DNA of 64,000 bases from Treponema sp. Its GTDB lineage: Bacteria; Spirochaetota; Spirochaetia; Treponematales; Treponemataceae. Below, one piece after another: positions 14,368 to 23,167 of the stretch. The translations under genes were made by a program, and so were the position numbers. Each line of letters opens with the position of its first letter. Within the stretch, counting starts at the first letter, position 1. Where the stretch lies: positions 62,001 through 126,000 of the forward strand of contig JAGCNW010000027.1 in assembly GCA_017645785.1 (NCBI GenBank), in the 5' to 3' direction. The notes under the pieces were generated by a model. The model was not told where the DNA came from. It worked only from the letters and a program-made list of their open reading frames with translations, and made no database searches.

Positions 14368-16772
14368 AAAGAACCTTCCTCTTTAATAATTTTATCATAC
14401 CTTTTTGAATTTTGCAAGACAGAATCTAACGCGCTCACATTATTTTTGTCGGCCGGAAGGGCTGGTTTTTGCGAGGCGTAGAAGGAAATCGGCGGTCCCT
14501 TGGGGCCGATGGCCGGCTTTCTAAAGTTGGAGCTGGCTTCGGGCGAAGGTCCTGTGTATTCCGCGTTGCCGGGGTCGGGCGAAATCTTTACGTAGTTGGC
14601 CACGTTGTTCCAGAACATGTAGCCGCGGTCAACGCTGTCGCGGACGCCAAAGACTTCCTTAAGGACATATTCCTTGTCATAAAACTGCCTGTCATAAGGA
14701 ACGTTAAGGAAGAAGGCCTGCACCCAAGGTCTGACCACGACGCGGTCTCGGGCGATGACGGTGTTGCGGTATGTGCCGTAGTAATAAATGCGGTATGGCC
14801 GCTCTTCGTTGGGATAGTAGTTCATGAATTTATGCTCAAAGTGGCTGGGGTAGAACATCGGGCAAATTACGTCAACGTATTGGGCAAGCGTCTCAACATC
14901 CTGGCCTGTTCGCGTTCCGCTTCGGTACCAGCCGTTGGCTCCGTAGATGTCTATGCCGATCGGAGCGTCGATGTTTTCGCGGGCGTACGAAAGGAAGCTG
15001 CGCAAGGCGCCTTCCTTGTCCATTCCCTGGGTCTGCCAACGGTAGGAGGCGTTGTAAAGGTTCTGGCCGTCTGTGGGGAAGCGGATGTAGTCAAATTGAA
15101 TTTCGTCAAAGCCGCGGGCAATCAATTCCTTTGCGATGGCGACATTGTATTCCCAAACTTCGGGGCAGAAGGGATCGACCCAAGCCTCATCGTAGTAGCG
15201 CGTTTGCGTCGTTCCGTCTTCCAAGGTTTCGCTTCCGCTGATTCCTTGCCAGGGGCGGTTGTATTTCTTGTCCCAAACGGCGTATTGGCCGTTGTTGTAG
15301 TTTGAAAGGTTTCTGTCCTTAAAGACTACGATGCGGGCGATCAAATAAATGTTTTCTTCTTTGAATGTTTTGACGAACTTGTCCAAGTCAAGCGCGTATT
15401 TGCTGACAACTCCCTTTTGAGTCAAGAGCGGATCCTGAGCGTCAAAGCGCATGAGGCCGTAGTCGTCCTTCATGTCGATTACGAGGGAATTGAGCTTGTT
15501 GTCCAAAATCAATTTCTTGAATTTTTCAAAGCCGCCGGGAAGGTGCGCTTGGTAGGCCGGAACGTAAAGGCTTTTTTGTCCGTCGATTTTGGCGGCGTAG
15601 GGCGAAAGAATTTTTCCGCTGTCCAAAAGCCAAAGCTCGTTGAGCAAAACGCCGCCCGAGATTTTCAGGCCGCGCGCGTTCTCCGCCGGAATCCAAGCGG
15701 CGTTTATGAGTTCGCGGCTTTTTGAAAATTCCGTTATGTAATCTTGCAAGGACGAATTCAAGTCGCTTGCGAAATTTGTGGTCATGTCAAAGCTTACGAC
15801 TCTTCCGGGAGCGATGAAAGAAATTGTGTTTCCGTTTTGCCAAAGTGAATCGATTGTGTCGCACGGTTCCGTTCCCTTGTAAATGCAGGCGCTTCTTTGC
15901 GCGTCCAAGTCAAAGTGGTAGATGCGGGGCATAAAGGTTTGCGACAAGAAAATTTCGCACCACTGGTTTTTGTCGCCGTCTTGAGCCACAACCGGCAAAA
16001 TGTCCGAGACTTCGTCGCTGGAATTGTTGGGGTCGCTGCATTCAAGGCCCCGGTTTGCGTCAAGCCAATCGGGCTTGGCCGAGTCGGGCTTGTAATACCA
16101 AAAACCCAAAATTGAGTGCGCCATAAACACGACCGTTTCGTTTTGGCCGGGCGCCCCGGTTTTCATAGAGGCTACGGCGACGGCTTTGATTCCGTTCGTT
16201 CTTAGGCTTGCCGAGCCGATGTTGCTCCAGTTGAGGCCGCCGTCGCGAGTAAGGTAAACGCGCTCTTTTGTGGCCGTGACCATTTCCAACGGATTGAGGG
16301 GGTTGAAGGCCAAGTCCTTTAAATCTTGAGCGTGGGTTTCGTGGCTGGTTTCGCCCTTTTTGAATTTTTTGATTATGTATGTCGGAAGTCCGTTGTTCCT
16401 CAATTCAAAGTTTTGCAAGTCCTTTGTGTAAAGGATTCCTTTGGACGTCACAAAGTAAAAGGAATTCTCAACAGGAAGAATCTGCTGGACCGATCCTTCC
16501 TTCCAAAGGGTCGTTTGCTTTCCGTTGGCGTTTATTTTTTTGAGTCCGCTTTCGGTGGCCAGCAAGGTGTTTTTTGTTTCCTCGATTTGAACGCGCTTGA
16601 TTGTCGCGCTTGAATTTTCCTCCGCCGGCGAAGGCTTTTTGGCTATCGCGCTTTGCCCGTCAATAATTTTTGGCAAAGAATAAAGCGGCTTTGACTCATA
16701 ATAGTCGTTTTGAGCGTAAATTCCAACGGCCATGGCAAGGGCCGCCATTAAAAAGAGAAATGACTTTTTCAT
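14364..16772 (-). CDS. Exported DUF4015 putative glycoside hydrolase
   Basis: 802 aa with a signal peptide (MKKSFLFLMAALAMAVGIYAQ). Residues 60-350 look like a beta-propeller-type region (repeated TRDGGLNWSNIG, ILYTKDL, GFWYYKP). Residues about 395-740 are the DUF4015 TIM-barrel: SLYVPAYQAHLPGGFEKF, LNSLVIDMKDDYG, RIVVFKD, WVDPFCPEVWEYNVAIAKE, GFDEIQFDYIRFP (candidate acid/base region), DVICPMFYPSHF. The family is classed as a glycosidase by fold; its substrate is unproven, and surface or envelope sugar is plausible. A TATAAT box lies about 17-22 nt before the ATG, inside the tail of the methylase gap. Overlaps the HD-GYP gene by ATGA. Confidence 0.82.
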   Translation of the reverse strand: MKKSFLFLMAALAMAVGIYAQNDYYESKPLYSLPKIIDGQSAIAKKPSPAEENSSATIKRVQIEETKNTLLATESGLKKINANGKQTTLWKEGSVQQILPVENSFYFVTSKGILYTKDLQNFELRNNGLPTYIIKKFKKGETSHETHAQDLKDLAFNPLNPLEMVTATKERVYLTRDGGLNWSNIGSASLRTNGIKAVAVASMKTGAPGQNETVVFMAHSILGFWYYKPDSAKPDWLDANRGLECSDPNNSSDEVSDILPVVAQDGDKNQWCEIFLSQTFMPRIYHFDLDAQRSACIYKGTEPCDTIDSLWQNGNTISFIAPGRVVSFDMTTNFASDLNSSLQDYITEFSKSRELINAAWIPAENARGLKISGGVLLNELWLLDSGKILSPYAAKIDGQKSLYVPAYQAHLPGGFEKFKKLILDNKLNSLVIDMKDDYGLMRFDAQDPLLTQKGVVSKYALDLDKFVKTFKEENIYLIARIVVFKDRNLSNYNNGQYAVWDKKYNRPWQGISGSETLEDGTTQTRYYDEAWVDPFCPEVWEYNVAIAKELIARGFDEIQFDYIRFPTDGQNLYNASYRWQTQGMDKEGALRSFLSYARENIDAPIGIDIYGANGWYRSGTRTGQDVETLAQYVDVICPMFYPSHFEHKFMNYYPNEERPYRIYYYGTYRNTVIARDRVVVRPWVQAFFLNVPYDRQFYDKEYVLKEVFGVRDSVDRGYMFWNNVANYVKISPDPGNAEYTGPSPEASSNFRKPAIGPKGPPISFYASQKPALPADKNNVSALDSVLQNSKRYDKIIKEEGSL

Positions 16773-16803
16773 GCTTTTATTATCGGAATATTATAGCAAG
16801 ACC

Positions 16804-17691
16804 TTAACTGCGGGCCGCTAGTTCTTGGCGGTAAATTTCGTAGAGGAGAACGCCGGCGGCTACCGAAACGTTAAGGCTGTCGATGCGGCCGCAAGTTGGT
16901 ATGGAAACAATTGTGTCGCAGGTCTCTTTTAAAAGGCGAGCGATTCCGTTGCCTTCGCTGCCCATCACAAGAACAGAATTTTTGGAGAAGGTTCCGTCTT
17001 GGATTTGAACTCCGCCTGCGTCGGCGCCGTAAATCCAAAAGCCCGCTTCCTTTAAAAGATTCGCGGCCCGCGCCAGGTTTGTGACTACGCTCACCGGAAC
17101 CCAAGAAGCGGCTCCCGCGCTTGACCGGGCGATTATTTCGTTGTTTTCAACGTCGTTGGCGCCGCGCCTTTCGGGCAGGATTACCAAGTCGGCGCCAAAT
17201 TGGTCGGCGCTTCTGATTACCGCTCCAACGTTATGCGGGTCGGTGACTGAATCAAGGATTACGACGGTGGTTCTTTTGGCGCCGCCTTCTTGGGCTTGCG
17301 ATCCGTCGGAAGCGGCGGCCTTGAATCGTTCCAGCCATGCGTCAAAGTCCACAAGGTTTGAGGCCCGGGTTTCTTGTCCTTGAATTTCCAGAATGATTCC
17401 GCGGTGATCGCGAGCGGTTTCGGACAAGGACTGCGCCATTTGGTCCAAAGTCTTGTTGTCGGTTTGCTCGCATTGGATTTTGGCGGCCTTGGCCAAGTCT
17501 AAAATTTTCTTGACTCTAGGGCCGGGCTTTGAGAAATAGATTTTCATCTTTGAGGCGGCGCCGGAATCTTCCTGGGCCGCCCTTACGCGCTCTTCTACCG
17601 CGTGGAATCCTGACAAATACAAATTAGTTCTTTCCGCAACACTGCTTGTATTTTTTTCCGCTTCCGCAGGGACACGGCTCGTTGCGGCCAA
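16804..17691 (-). CDS. SpoU/TrmH family 2'-O-ribose RNA methyltransferase (RlmB-like)
   Basis: 295 aa as drawn. N-terminal substrate-binding part ([14 protein letters not shown]), then the SPOUT knot: motif 1 [30 protein letters not shown] near residue 145, motif 2 [16 protein letters not shown], motif 3 [22 protein letters not shown]. Probably methylates a 23S rRNA guanosine, but tRNA cannot be excluded. The ATG at 17691 would overlap the upstream gene by 68 nt; a TTG at 17622, preceded by GGAAAG and just after the upstream stop, gives a more natural N-terminus and is my preferred start. Confidence 0.88.
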   Translation of the reverse strand: MAATSRVPAEAEKNTSSVAERTNLYLSGFHAVEERVRAAQEDSGAASKMKIYFSKPGPRVKKILDLAKAAKIQCEQTDNKTLDQMAQSLSETARDHRGIILEIQGQETRASNLVDFDAWLERFKAAASDGSQAQEGGAKRTTVVILDSVTDPHNVGAVIRSADQFGADLVILPERRGANDVENNEIIARSSAGAASWVPVSVVTNLARAANLLKEAGFWIYGADAGGVQIQDGTFSKNSVLVMGSEGNGIARLLKETCDTIVSIPTCGRIDSLNVSVAAGVLLYEIYRQELAARS

Positions 17692-18124
17692 CCTTTGGGG
17701 TTTCGCGGACGACGGTTGTCGGAGTCATCGCTCCGTATGAATACATCCAGTTGCCGTTGATTTTTTTAAAGTAGGCGGTTTCGTGGTGAACGTCGCGGGT
17801 GTGATGCTGGCTGTATGTTGCCTCAAATTCTACGATGCCTTCTTCGTCGCTTTCGCCGCCTTTTTCGGCGCGGAGAACTTTAAGTCCAAGCCAAGTTGAA
17901 TTTTTGCTCCAATCTTCGGTGGCCTTTCTGTCAATTTCCGCGATTTTGTCGCCTTGCTCGCAAGTGTTGATGATAAAGTCAATTTCGTGTTTTTCGTACG
18001 CCGTGTAGCGGGCGCGCATCAAGCTTTCGGCTGTGGGCGCTTTTTTTGCGCCTTTGATAATCGGTTCGCAGCATTCTGCATAGCTTTTTCCCGAACCGCA
18101 GGGACATAATTTGTTTTCACTCAT
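17624..18124 (-). CDS. YchJ family protein with two SEC-C motifs
   Basis: 166 aa from the ATG at 18124 (another ATG three codons earlier at 18133 is possible; neither has a clear ribosome site). N-terminal SEC-C zinc motif [15 protein letters not shown], central NTF2-like domain ([22 protein letters not shown], then WLGLKVL and VEFEATY), C-terminal second [24 protein letters not shown] motifs bind zinc and are also found at the end of SecA, where they contact SecB and ribosomes. The cellular role of YchJ is unknown. Confidence 0.85.
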   Translation of the reverse strand: MSENKLCPCGSGKSYAECCEPIIKGAKKAPTAESLMRARYTAYEKHEIDFIINTCEQGDKIAEIDRKATEDWSKNSTWLGLKVLRAEKGGESDEEGIVEFEATYSQHHTRDVHHETAYFKKINGNWMYSYGAMTPTTVVRETPKVGRNEPCPCGSGKKYKQCCGKN

Positions 18125-18199
18125 AAGGCGCATTATATATTTTTTGCTAAACAAGCGCAATAAGCGGAGGCGGGCGGCGGCGCTTGAATGAATTTCTAC

Positions 18200-18228
18200 T
18201 AGCAAAATCATGCGAAGCGTGATACAAT
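18200..18228 (+). promoter_or_regulatory. Promoter of the 18236 gene
   Basis: TAGCAA 18200-18205, 17-nt spacer, TACAAT 18223-18228, then 7 nt to an ATG at 18236. Probable leaderless start. Confidence 0.5.
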
Positions 18229-18235
18229 GCTTTTT

Positions 18236-18661
18236 ATGGACCAGAGCGGCATGATCAATTTAAAATACTTTCGCTTGCAAGGAAAAGAATTTGCGGCAAA
18301 TACAAAAGCGCCCAAAGGGATTTTCAGCATGCTCCGCAAATTGGCCGCGGACGGAATCATGGTCGAAGAAGACGTCGGACTTTTTAAGGAAATAGATTCT
18401 TGGATCGCGGAGATTTTGCCCTGGCCTCCGCAATGTCAAAAAAAAGAAAAAGTCATTTGCTATTTTAAAACAGACAATTCACAAATGATGATGAAAATGA
18501 TAAAGCCCTTGCTTTGGCTTTTGGACCGCTACAAGAAACCGTATTTTATGGTCTCCACAAATTCGCCCGGAGAAATCGTTTACGAGGACGATTATCAAGT
18601 TGTGGTAAAGGCCGGCGAGAACCTAGTGTTTGAAGACTACGACTGGCCGAACATAAAGTAG
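18236..18661 (+). CDS. Hypothetical protein
   Basis: 141 aa from the ATG at 18236, chosen because the -10 box ends 7 nt before it; an in-frame ATG at 18248 is the alternative. No family recognised. The sequence is mixed alpha/beta with aromatic-rich segments ([37 protein letters not shown]), no signal peptide or membrane helix, and ends EDYDWPNIK. It sits alone between two leftward blocks and is convergent with the SGNH gene. Confidence 0.6.
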   Translation: MDQSGMINLKYFRLQGKEFAANTKAPKGIFSMLRKLAADGIMVEEDVGLFKEIDSWIAEILPWPPQCQKKEKVICYFKTDNSQMMMKMIKPLLWLLDRYKKPYFMVSTNSPGEIVYEDDYQVVVKAGENLVFEDYDWPNIK

Positions 18662-18665
18662 CCGG

Positions 18666-19589
18666 TTATTTTATAAGGCCGCGCGCCCGCAAGTCGCCGA
18701 CTAACTTTAAGGTGAACGCTTCGGCGCCGGCGTTGTTCATGTGAACCGCGTCTTTGTAATATTCATGGCGCTTTGTAAAATTTCCGTCGCGAGAATAGTC
18801 CAAGTACGCAAGGCCGGGATATTTGTCCTGAAGCTCTTTCGTAAAGCGCTCAAAAGTTTCAAAAAAGCCGGGGTCGGCGGAAAACAGTTCATTCCACATG
18901 TCGACAGGAGGATAAGAAACAAGAACTGGAACAGTTTTATTATCGCGGCACAAATCTATTATTTCAGACACTTCCTTAAAATTTTGTTCATATCCATTTT
19001 GCGGAGAACTGATATAATTGTCGTGCGACTTTTTAGAATATTCCCAAAGTTCTTCTTCGGTCAACGTTTCGTTTCTATTATAAAACGGCGACATTTCCTC
19101 TTTTGAAATGTCATGAAAAATCGCTGTCTTAAAACGCCCGGAAGAAAGCAACGGAAATTTGCAATAGGCAAGCCATTCAGAAAACTTCCATTTATCCATA
19201 TCTTCTTTTGGCAGAATTTTATAATACCGTTCCCTATAACTATTAACGCGCGAACGCACTCCAAAGTATGGAATTTCTATAAGAATAACTGCTCCGGCCT
19301 TAAAATGCTTTATGTAATTTTTTACAACTTTAACAGTTACTGGATATGTCTCGCACAGATTCGCAAAGTTCCATGCCTTTACCTCTGGGACCACGTCGTA
19401 TTTCAGCGCGTAGCATGGAATGCTTGAGCCTACGTTTCCAAGTTCAATGTCATAGGGCGCGTCAGTGTACTTGTTGGCGTAATCCTTGGACCTCCAATAA
19501 TTAGTTCGCTCGTACAAAGTGTTCATCGCCAAGAAAAAAGCGGCTACCGGAATCAGGAACAAAAAAAATTTTAAAACAAAACGCTTCAT
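18666..19589 (-). CDS. Membrane-anchored SGNH-like hydrolase partner of MBOAT
   Basis: 307 aa from the ATG at 19589. An N-terminal anchor (FVLKFFLFLIPVAAFFLAMNTLY), then an extracytoplasmic SGNH/DltD-like domain: ELGNVGSSIPCYAL gives the block I Ser, VILIEIPYFG a core strand, VPVLVSYPP near residue 232, and DAVHMNNAGAEAF at the end supplies the Asp-x-x-His pair. Together with the upstream MBOAT protein it forms the usual two-component O-acylation arrangement, where MBOAT moves an acyl group across the membrane and the SGNH protein places it on a surface polymer. Target polymer unknown. It follows the MBOAT stop by 8 nt. Confidence 0.75.
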   Translation of the reverse strand: MKRFVLKFFLFLIPVAAFFLAMNTLYERTNYWRSKDYANKYTDAPYDIELGNVGSSIPCYALKYDVVPEVKAWNFANLCETYPVTVKVVKNYIKHFKAGAVILIEIPYFGVRSRVNSYRERYYKILPKEDMDKWKFSEWLAYCKFPLLSSGRFKTAIFHDISKEEMSPFYNRNETLTEEELWEYSKKSHDNYISSPQNGYEQNFKEVSEIIDLCRDNKTVPVLVSYPPVDMWNELFSADPGFFETFERFTKELQDKYPGLAYLDYSRDGNFTKRHEYYKDAVHMNNAGAEAFTLKLVGDLRARGLIK

Positions 19590-19597
19590 GTTATTAC

Positions 19598-21061
19598 CTA
19601 AAAATTGCTGTAAATGAAATTGCTCACAAATCCTGTGTTGTAAAACCAAATCAAAATTATTGCGAACGCGTAATAAGAAAGCCATCTTACAATTGTGGAC
19701 TTTGTCTTGACTATTTTAAGACCGCTTTGCTTTCGTGTGGCAAGGCTTAGGCATACAAAAATTAAAAGCGCGACGCATCTATTGACCATGCCCATAAAGC
19801 CGCCGTCTATTGCAAGGCTCGCTTTAACGGCGTCTTTTAATCCAACGCTTTTTACGGCCGCAAAAAGATTTACAATGTCTTGTGGAATTTTTCCAAAATT
19901 CTTGATTATGGCAAGCGCGTCAGAAAGATTCGGAGCCCTAAAGAAAATCCAGGCAAAAGCCACCAAGCAAAAGACAATCGTCGCCCTAACAAAATATGGA
20001 AGCCTCGATTTTTCCCATAAGCCCTTGCTCGCGCGGCCAATGCACTGGAAGACACCGTGCAGCGCGCCCCAAATCACAAAGTTCCAAGTTGAGCCGTGCC
20101 AAATTCCCGAAACCAAAAAAGTGGCCAGCAAATTAAAATAAATGCGGGCAAGCGCGACGCGGCTTCCGCCAAGCGGAATGTAAATATAATCACGCAACCA
20201 TGTAGAAAGTGAAATATGCCAACGCCGCCAAAAGTCGCCTACTGATGTTGCCAAATATGGATGGTCAAAATTCTTTCCAGCGTCAAAGCCCATAAAGCGC
20301 GACACTCCGATGGCCATGTCGGAATAGGCTGAAAAATCGCAATAAATTTGGAAGGCGTAAAAAATTGTCGCCAGCAAAGTCGCAAGGCCTGTACGCGACG
20401 CAAGGCTTTCGCTTGCGTAAACAAAATCCACGTAAACGGCAAGCGCGTCAGCCACGCAAAATTTCTTGAACACGCCCCAAGCGAATTGTTTCATTCCGCA
20501 AGTCGCGTTGTCATAGTCAAATTTATGGAGAGTTTTTAATTGAGGAATCAAATTGCCCGCGCGCTGTATGGGGCCGGAAGAAATCACAGGAAAAAAACTG
20601 ACGAAAAGGGCGATGTCCAAAATATTTTTTTCGACCTGAATCTTTTTTGCGCGGCAGTCAAAAATATAACTCAAACTTTGGAACGTAAAAAACGAAAGTC
20701 CAAGCGGAAAGATTATGCCGCTATGCCAAGTTTTCGGAGCGTATTTAAAAAACAAAAGCGGAAGCAAATCCGCGGCCACAAGGGCAAAAAAAACAGCGCG
20801 ATACTGTACGCCCTTATACCCCCCCCCGTCAAAATTAAAGGAGTCGGAGCCAATAATAATTCCAGCAAAGTATGTGACCGCGATGGAGTAAAGCAAAAAG
20901 GGAACAAACTTAAGGTCGGCGAAAGCGTAAAAACACGCGCTCGCAAGCAAAAGCAAAATTCTTTGGAGGGCTATGGCGTTTTTCCCACAACGCGGCGCCA
21001 AATAATAAAAGGAAACAAAAACAACAAAAAAAATTGCGAACGCAAATGAAACAAACTGCAT
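19598..21061 (-). CDS. MBOAT O-acyltransferase (AlgI/DltB family), contains a G9 tract
   Basis: 487 aa polytopic protein, family length. Core motifs: FPLGLSFFTFQSLSYIFD near residue 118, FFPVISSGPIQR near 153, IYCDFSAYSDMAIGVSRFMGF near 237, FWRRWHISLSTWLRDYIYIPLGGSR near 273, and the catalytic-His motif SGIWHGSTWNFVIWGALHG near 317. Residues 79-81 are encoded by an uninterrupted run of nine G (plus-strand C 20819-20827). A one-base slip there would truncate the protein early, so expression may be phase variable. In the present sequence the frame is open. Cotranscribed with TetR upstream and SGNH downstream. Confidence 0.93.
   Translation of the reverse strand: MQFVSFAFAIFFVVFVSFYYLAPRCGKNAIALQRILLLLASACFYAFADLKFVPFLLYSIAVTYFAGIIIGSDSFNFDGGGYKGVQYRAVFFALVAADLLPLLFFKYAPKTWHSGIIFPLGLSFFTFQSLSYIFDCRAKKIQVEKNILDIALFVSFFPVISSGPIQRAGNLIPQLKTLHKFDYDNATCGMKQFAWGVFKKFCVADALAVYVDFVYASESLASRTGLATLLATIFYAFQIYCDFSAYSDMAIGVSRFMGFDAGKNFDHPYLATSVGDFWRRWHISLSTWLRDYIYIPLGGSRVALARIYFNLLATFLVSGIWHGSTWNFVIWGALHGVFQCIGRASKGLWEKSRLPYFVRATIVFCLVAFAWIFFRAPNLSDALAIIKNFGKIPQDIVNLFAAVKSVGLKDAVKASLAIDGGFMGMVNRCVALLIFVCLSLATRKQSGLKIVKTKSTIVRWLSYYAFAIILIWFYNTGFVSNFIYSNF
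20819..20827 (-). repeat. G9 homopolymer inside MBOAT gene
   Basis: Nine consecutive C on the plus strand (G on the coding strand) within codons 79-81 of the MBOAT gene, followed by TAT exactly as in the tract at 56876. Candidate slipped-strand contingency site. Confidence 0.7.
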
Positions 21062-21070
21062 TGGCGACCC

Positions 21071-21664
21071 CTACGCCAATATTCCGTCGACGGCAAGGTT
21101 GAGCGGTTCGCGGATTGAGGCGATGGATTTTTCGCTCAAGACAGAAAGGCGGAAAATGGCCGATTGAATCAAACCGTAGAACATTTCGTAAGCGGTGTGG
21201 ACATTTAATTTTTTGAACTCGCCTTTTTTTATTCCGCGAATTATCACTGTGTCGATCAATTGGCGCAAGCGCAGCATTCTGCGGCGGACGCGTTCGGCCG
21301 GATCGCCTCCGGTTTTTTGCAAGTTCAACAAGTAAGAAAGCAAAATTGTGAACAAGCGGCTGTTGTTTTCGCATTCGTCAACAATTTGCATCAAGATTTT
21401 TCGAAGGGCTTCTTCGCAAGAAAGCTTTTGGTCTGAGATTATCGCGCGCAGGACTTCTTCGATGGCGCCGGTAAGCTGCTTTATGCTCCACAAAAAAATC
21501 TCGCGCTTGTTCTTAAAGTAAATGTAAAGCGTGGTGCGGGTGATTCCGCAGCGGTCGGCGATTTTTTGAAAGGTTACGTCTTCATATCCTTCGTCTACAA
21601 AAACATCAAGGGCTTTTTCTAGAATTTCATGCCGTCTTTTGTCATGCTCTACAACAATCGCCAT
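21071..21664 (-). CDS. TetR family transcriptional regulator
   Basis: 197 aa. N-terminal HTH at residues 10-57: RRHEILEKALDVFVDEGYEDVTFQKIADRCGITRTTLYIYFKNKREI is a textbook TetR domain (read in short parts: FQKIADRCGITR, TLYIYFKNK). The remainder is an all-helical ligand domain with no recognised specificity. Adjacent to the RNA methylase gene upstream (1-nt gap) and 9 nt before MBOAT, so it may control the surface acylation genes. Confidence 0.9.
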   Translation of the reverse strand: MAIVVEHDKRRHEILEKALDVFVDEGYEDVTFQKIADRCGITRTTLYIYFKNKREIFLWSIKQLTGAIEEVLRAIISDQKLSCEEALRKILMQIVDECENNSRLFTILLSYLLNLQKTGGDPAERVRRRMLRLRQLIDTVIIRGIKKGEFKKLNVHTAYEMFYGLIQSAIFRLSVLSEKSIASIREPLNLAVDGILA

Positions 21665-21665
21665 T

Positions 21666-22856
21666 TTACTTTTTTCCTTTTTCGACTAGGTTTGTGTACA
21701 TGTAAAAACAAGTGTTCAAGTTGCCGCTCTTTATGTTCTTCAAAAGAGTTGCGTATTTTCCAAAACACTTTTGAAAATTTTTGTTCGAGGTGATGAAGCC
21801 CATTTGCCAATTTTCAAAGTTTGAATTTAGGCAAGCCATTCCGCGATACAATTCTTCGGCCTGGGCTTCGTCTCCAAGACGCTCTCCGTAGGGAGGGTTG
21901 GACAAAAGCAAGCCTTCGGGGAAGGGCGCGGCCAATTCCTTAAAGTCGGCCTGAACGAATGTAGGCCGCGTAACGCGCTGGTCGCTTCCTATCATTTGAA
22001 GCGCGCGGCCGGCCATGACGCAGGCGTGCTCGGCGTTGAGCTTGGCGCGGTCAACCGCCGCCGGGTCTATGTCGCTTCCTGTAATATGGAATTCAACGTC
22101 GGGACGAATCTTTTCGGCTTCCTGGCGGCGGATTTGGTCGCCGCGCTTTTTGTCAAAGAAGGGAAGATTTTCAACGGCGAATTTTCTTCCAAGTCCTGGA
22201 GCCACGTCCATCGCGTAAAGCGCGGCCTCGATAGGAATGGTTCCGCTTCCGCAAAAAGGATCGTACAAGGGAGTCTTTCTGCGCCAAAGCATATACTGCA
22301 AAAGAATGGCGGCTGTGGTTTCTCGCATCGGAGCGATTCCTCCGTCGGTCCTGTAGCCGCGCTTGTGCAAGGGGTCGCCGCTAAGGTCAAGCAAAACAAA
22401 AACCTTGTCGTTGTCAACGTAGATTCGGACAGTGGCTTCGAGTCCGCTTTCGGGCATCGAGCTCATTCTCCAAACGTCGCAAAGCTTTTTGTAAATGGCT
22501 TTTTGCGCCATGGACTGAATTGTATGCTCCGAGTCCAGGCGGCTTTTATAAACGCGGATTTTGTCAACGACGACGCGCGTGTCTTTTCTAAAGTAGTTTT
22601 GCCAGGGAACGGAATAAATCCCGTCAAACAAAAGGTCAAAGTTGTCCGCCTCAAATTCCGCCAGCTGCAAGAAAACCCTGTCGGCTGTCCTGAGACAAAG
22701 GTTGGCCCTAAAGAGGGAGTCGTCGTCGCCCAAAAAAGTGACGCGGCCCGGCACTTTTACAGCGTCGGAAGGGGCCAGCTTGTAGCCCAAATGCTTTATT
22801 TCGTTTCCTAAAATTTTTTCGGCGCCAACCGCGCACAAGGCCACCAAAGTATTCAT
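21666..22856 (-). CDS. THUMP-domain class I SAM-dependent RNA methyltransferase (RlmL/YpsC-like)
   Basis: 396 aa. N-terminal ferredoxin-like plus THUMP domain (residues 1-160; LYRANLCLRTADRVFLQL-type segment and TVRIYVDNDKVFVLLDLSG), then a Rossmann methylase: LYDPFCGSGTIPIEAAL near residue 200 (SAM-binding), GSDIDPAAVDRAKLNA near 262, and catalytic NPPYGERL near 322. Expected to methylate N2 of a 23S rRNA guanosine. First gene of the leftward set leading to TetR, MBOAT and SGNH. Confidence 0.9.
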   Translation of the reverse strand: MNTLVALCAVGAEKILGNEIKHLGYKLAPSDAVKVPGRVTFLGDDDSLFRANLCLRTADRVFLQLAEFEADNFDLLFDGIYSVPWQNYFRKDTRVVVDKIRVYKSRLDSEHTIQSMAQKAIYKKLCDVWRMSSMPESGLEATVRIYVDNDKVFVLLDLSGDPLHKRGYRTDGGIAPMRETTAAILLQYMLWRRKTPLYDPFCGSGTIPIEAALYAMDVAPGLGRKFAVENLPFFDKKRGDQIRRQEAEKIRPDVEFHITGSDIDPAAVDRAKLNAEHACVMAGRALQMIGSDQRVTRPTFVQADFKELAAPFPEGLLLSNPPYGERLGDEAQAEELYRGMACLNSNFENWQMGFITSNKNFQKCFGKYATLLKNIKSGNLNTCFYMYTNLVEKGKK

Positions 22857-22865
22857 ATCTTATAG

Positions 22866-22894
22866 AAAATAACATTTTTACATTTTTTGTTCAA
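22866..22894 (-). promoter_or_regulatory. Promoter of the RNA methylase-TetR-MBOAT-SGNH set
   Basis: Reverse strand TTGAAC (22894-22889), 17-nt spacer, TATTTT (22871-22866), 9 nt to the ATG at 22856. Very short or absent leader. The remainder of the 22857-23077 gap contains GC-rich imperfect hairpins (for example AGCGGT...ACCGCT around 23003) but no gene that I can support. Confidence 0.45.
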
Positions 22895-23077
22895 GTGTCA
22901 TAGCGGCGATATTAACTGAAAATCTGCCCAAAGTTGATGTGACGCCGCATAAGCCGCAACGCTGCGCTTGCGGAATTGTTTCGAGCGGTTTTCCGCGACC
23001 GCTGGCCGTTAGATTTTTACCGGCAAGGTGACAGATTTTGGGGGAACGTTTGTCATATATAATGCGCGAAAATTCGC

Positions 23078-23106
23078 TTGACAAAAAAGATGGCGCGCGC
23101 TATATT
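23078..23106 (+). promoter_or_regulatory. Promoter of the efflux operon
   Basis: TTGACA 23078-23083, exact 17-nt spacer, TATATT 23101-23106. Transcription should begin near 23113, inside the first operator half-site. Confidence 0.75.
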
Positions 23107-23110
23107 CATT

Positions 23111-23144
23111 ACCGAACATTCGTTAACATTACCGAATGTTCGGT
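23111..23144 (+). promoter_or_regulatory. Twin palindromic operators on the efflux promoter
   Basis: Two copies of ACCGAA-NN-TTCGGT: 23111-23124 (ACCGAACATTCGTT, one mismatch) and 23131-23144 (ACCGAATGTTCGGT, perfect arms). Centres are 20 bp apart, about two helical turns, so both face the same side. They start 4 nt after the -10 box and cover the transcription start. The pair also forms a larger inverted repeat. Natural binding site for the TetR-type protein encoded 24 nt downstream. Confidence 0.75.
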
Positions 23145-23167
23145 AATGTTTGGAGAAAGGACCGCGG

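Noticed and set aside
20540-21049. A basic 169-codon plus-strand frame
   Set aside because: Antisense shadow of the MBOAT gene.
22878-23084. A 68-codon reverse-strand frame in the gap before the efflux promoter
   Set aside because: No ribosome site, no family resemblance, and it overlaps the methylase promoter.
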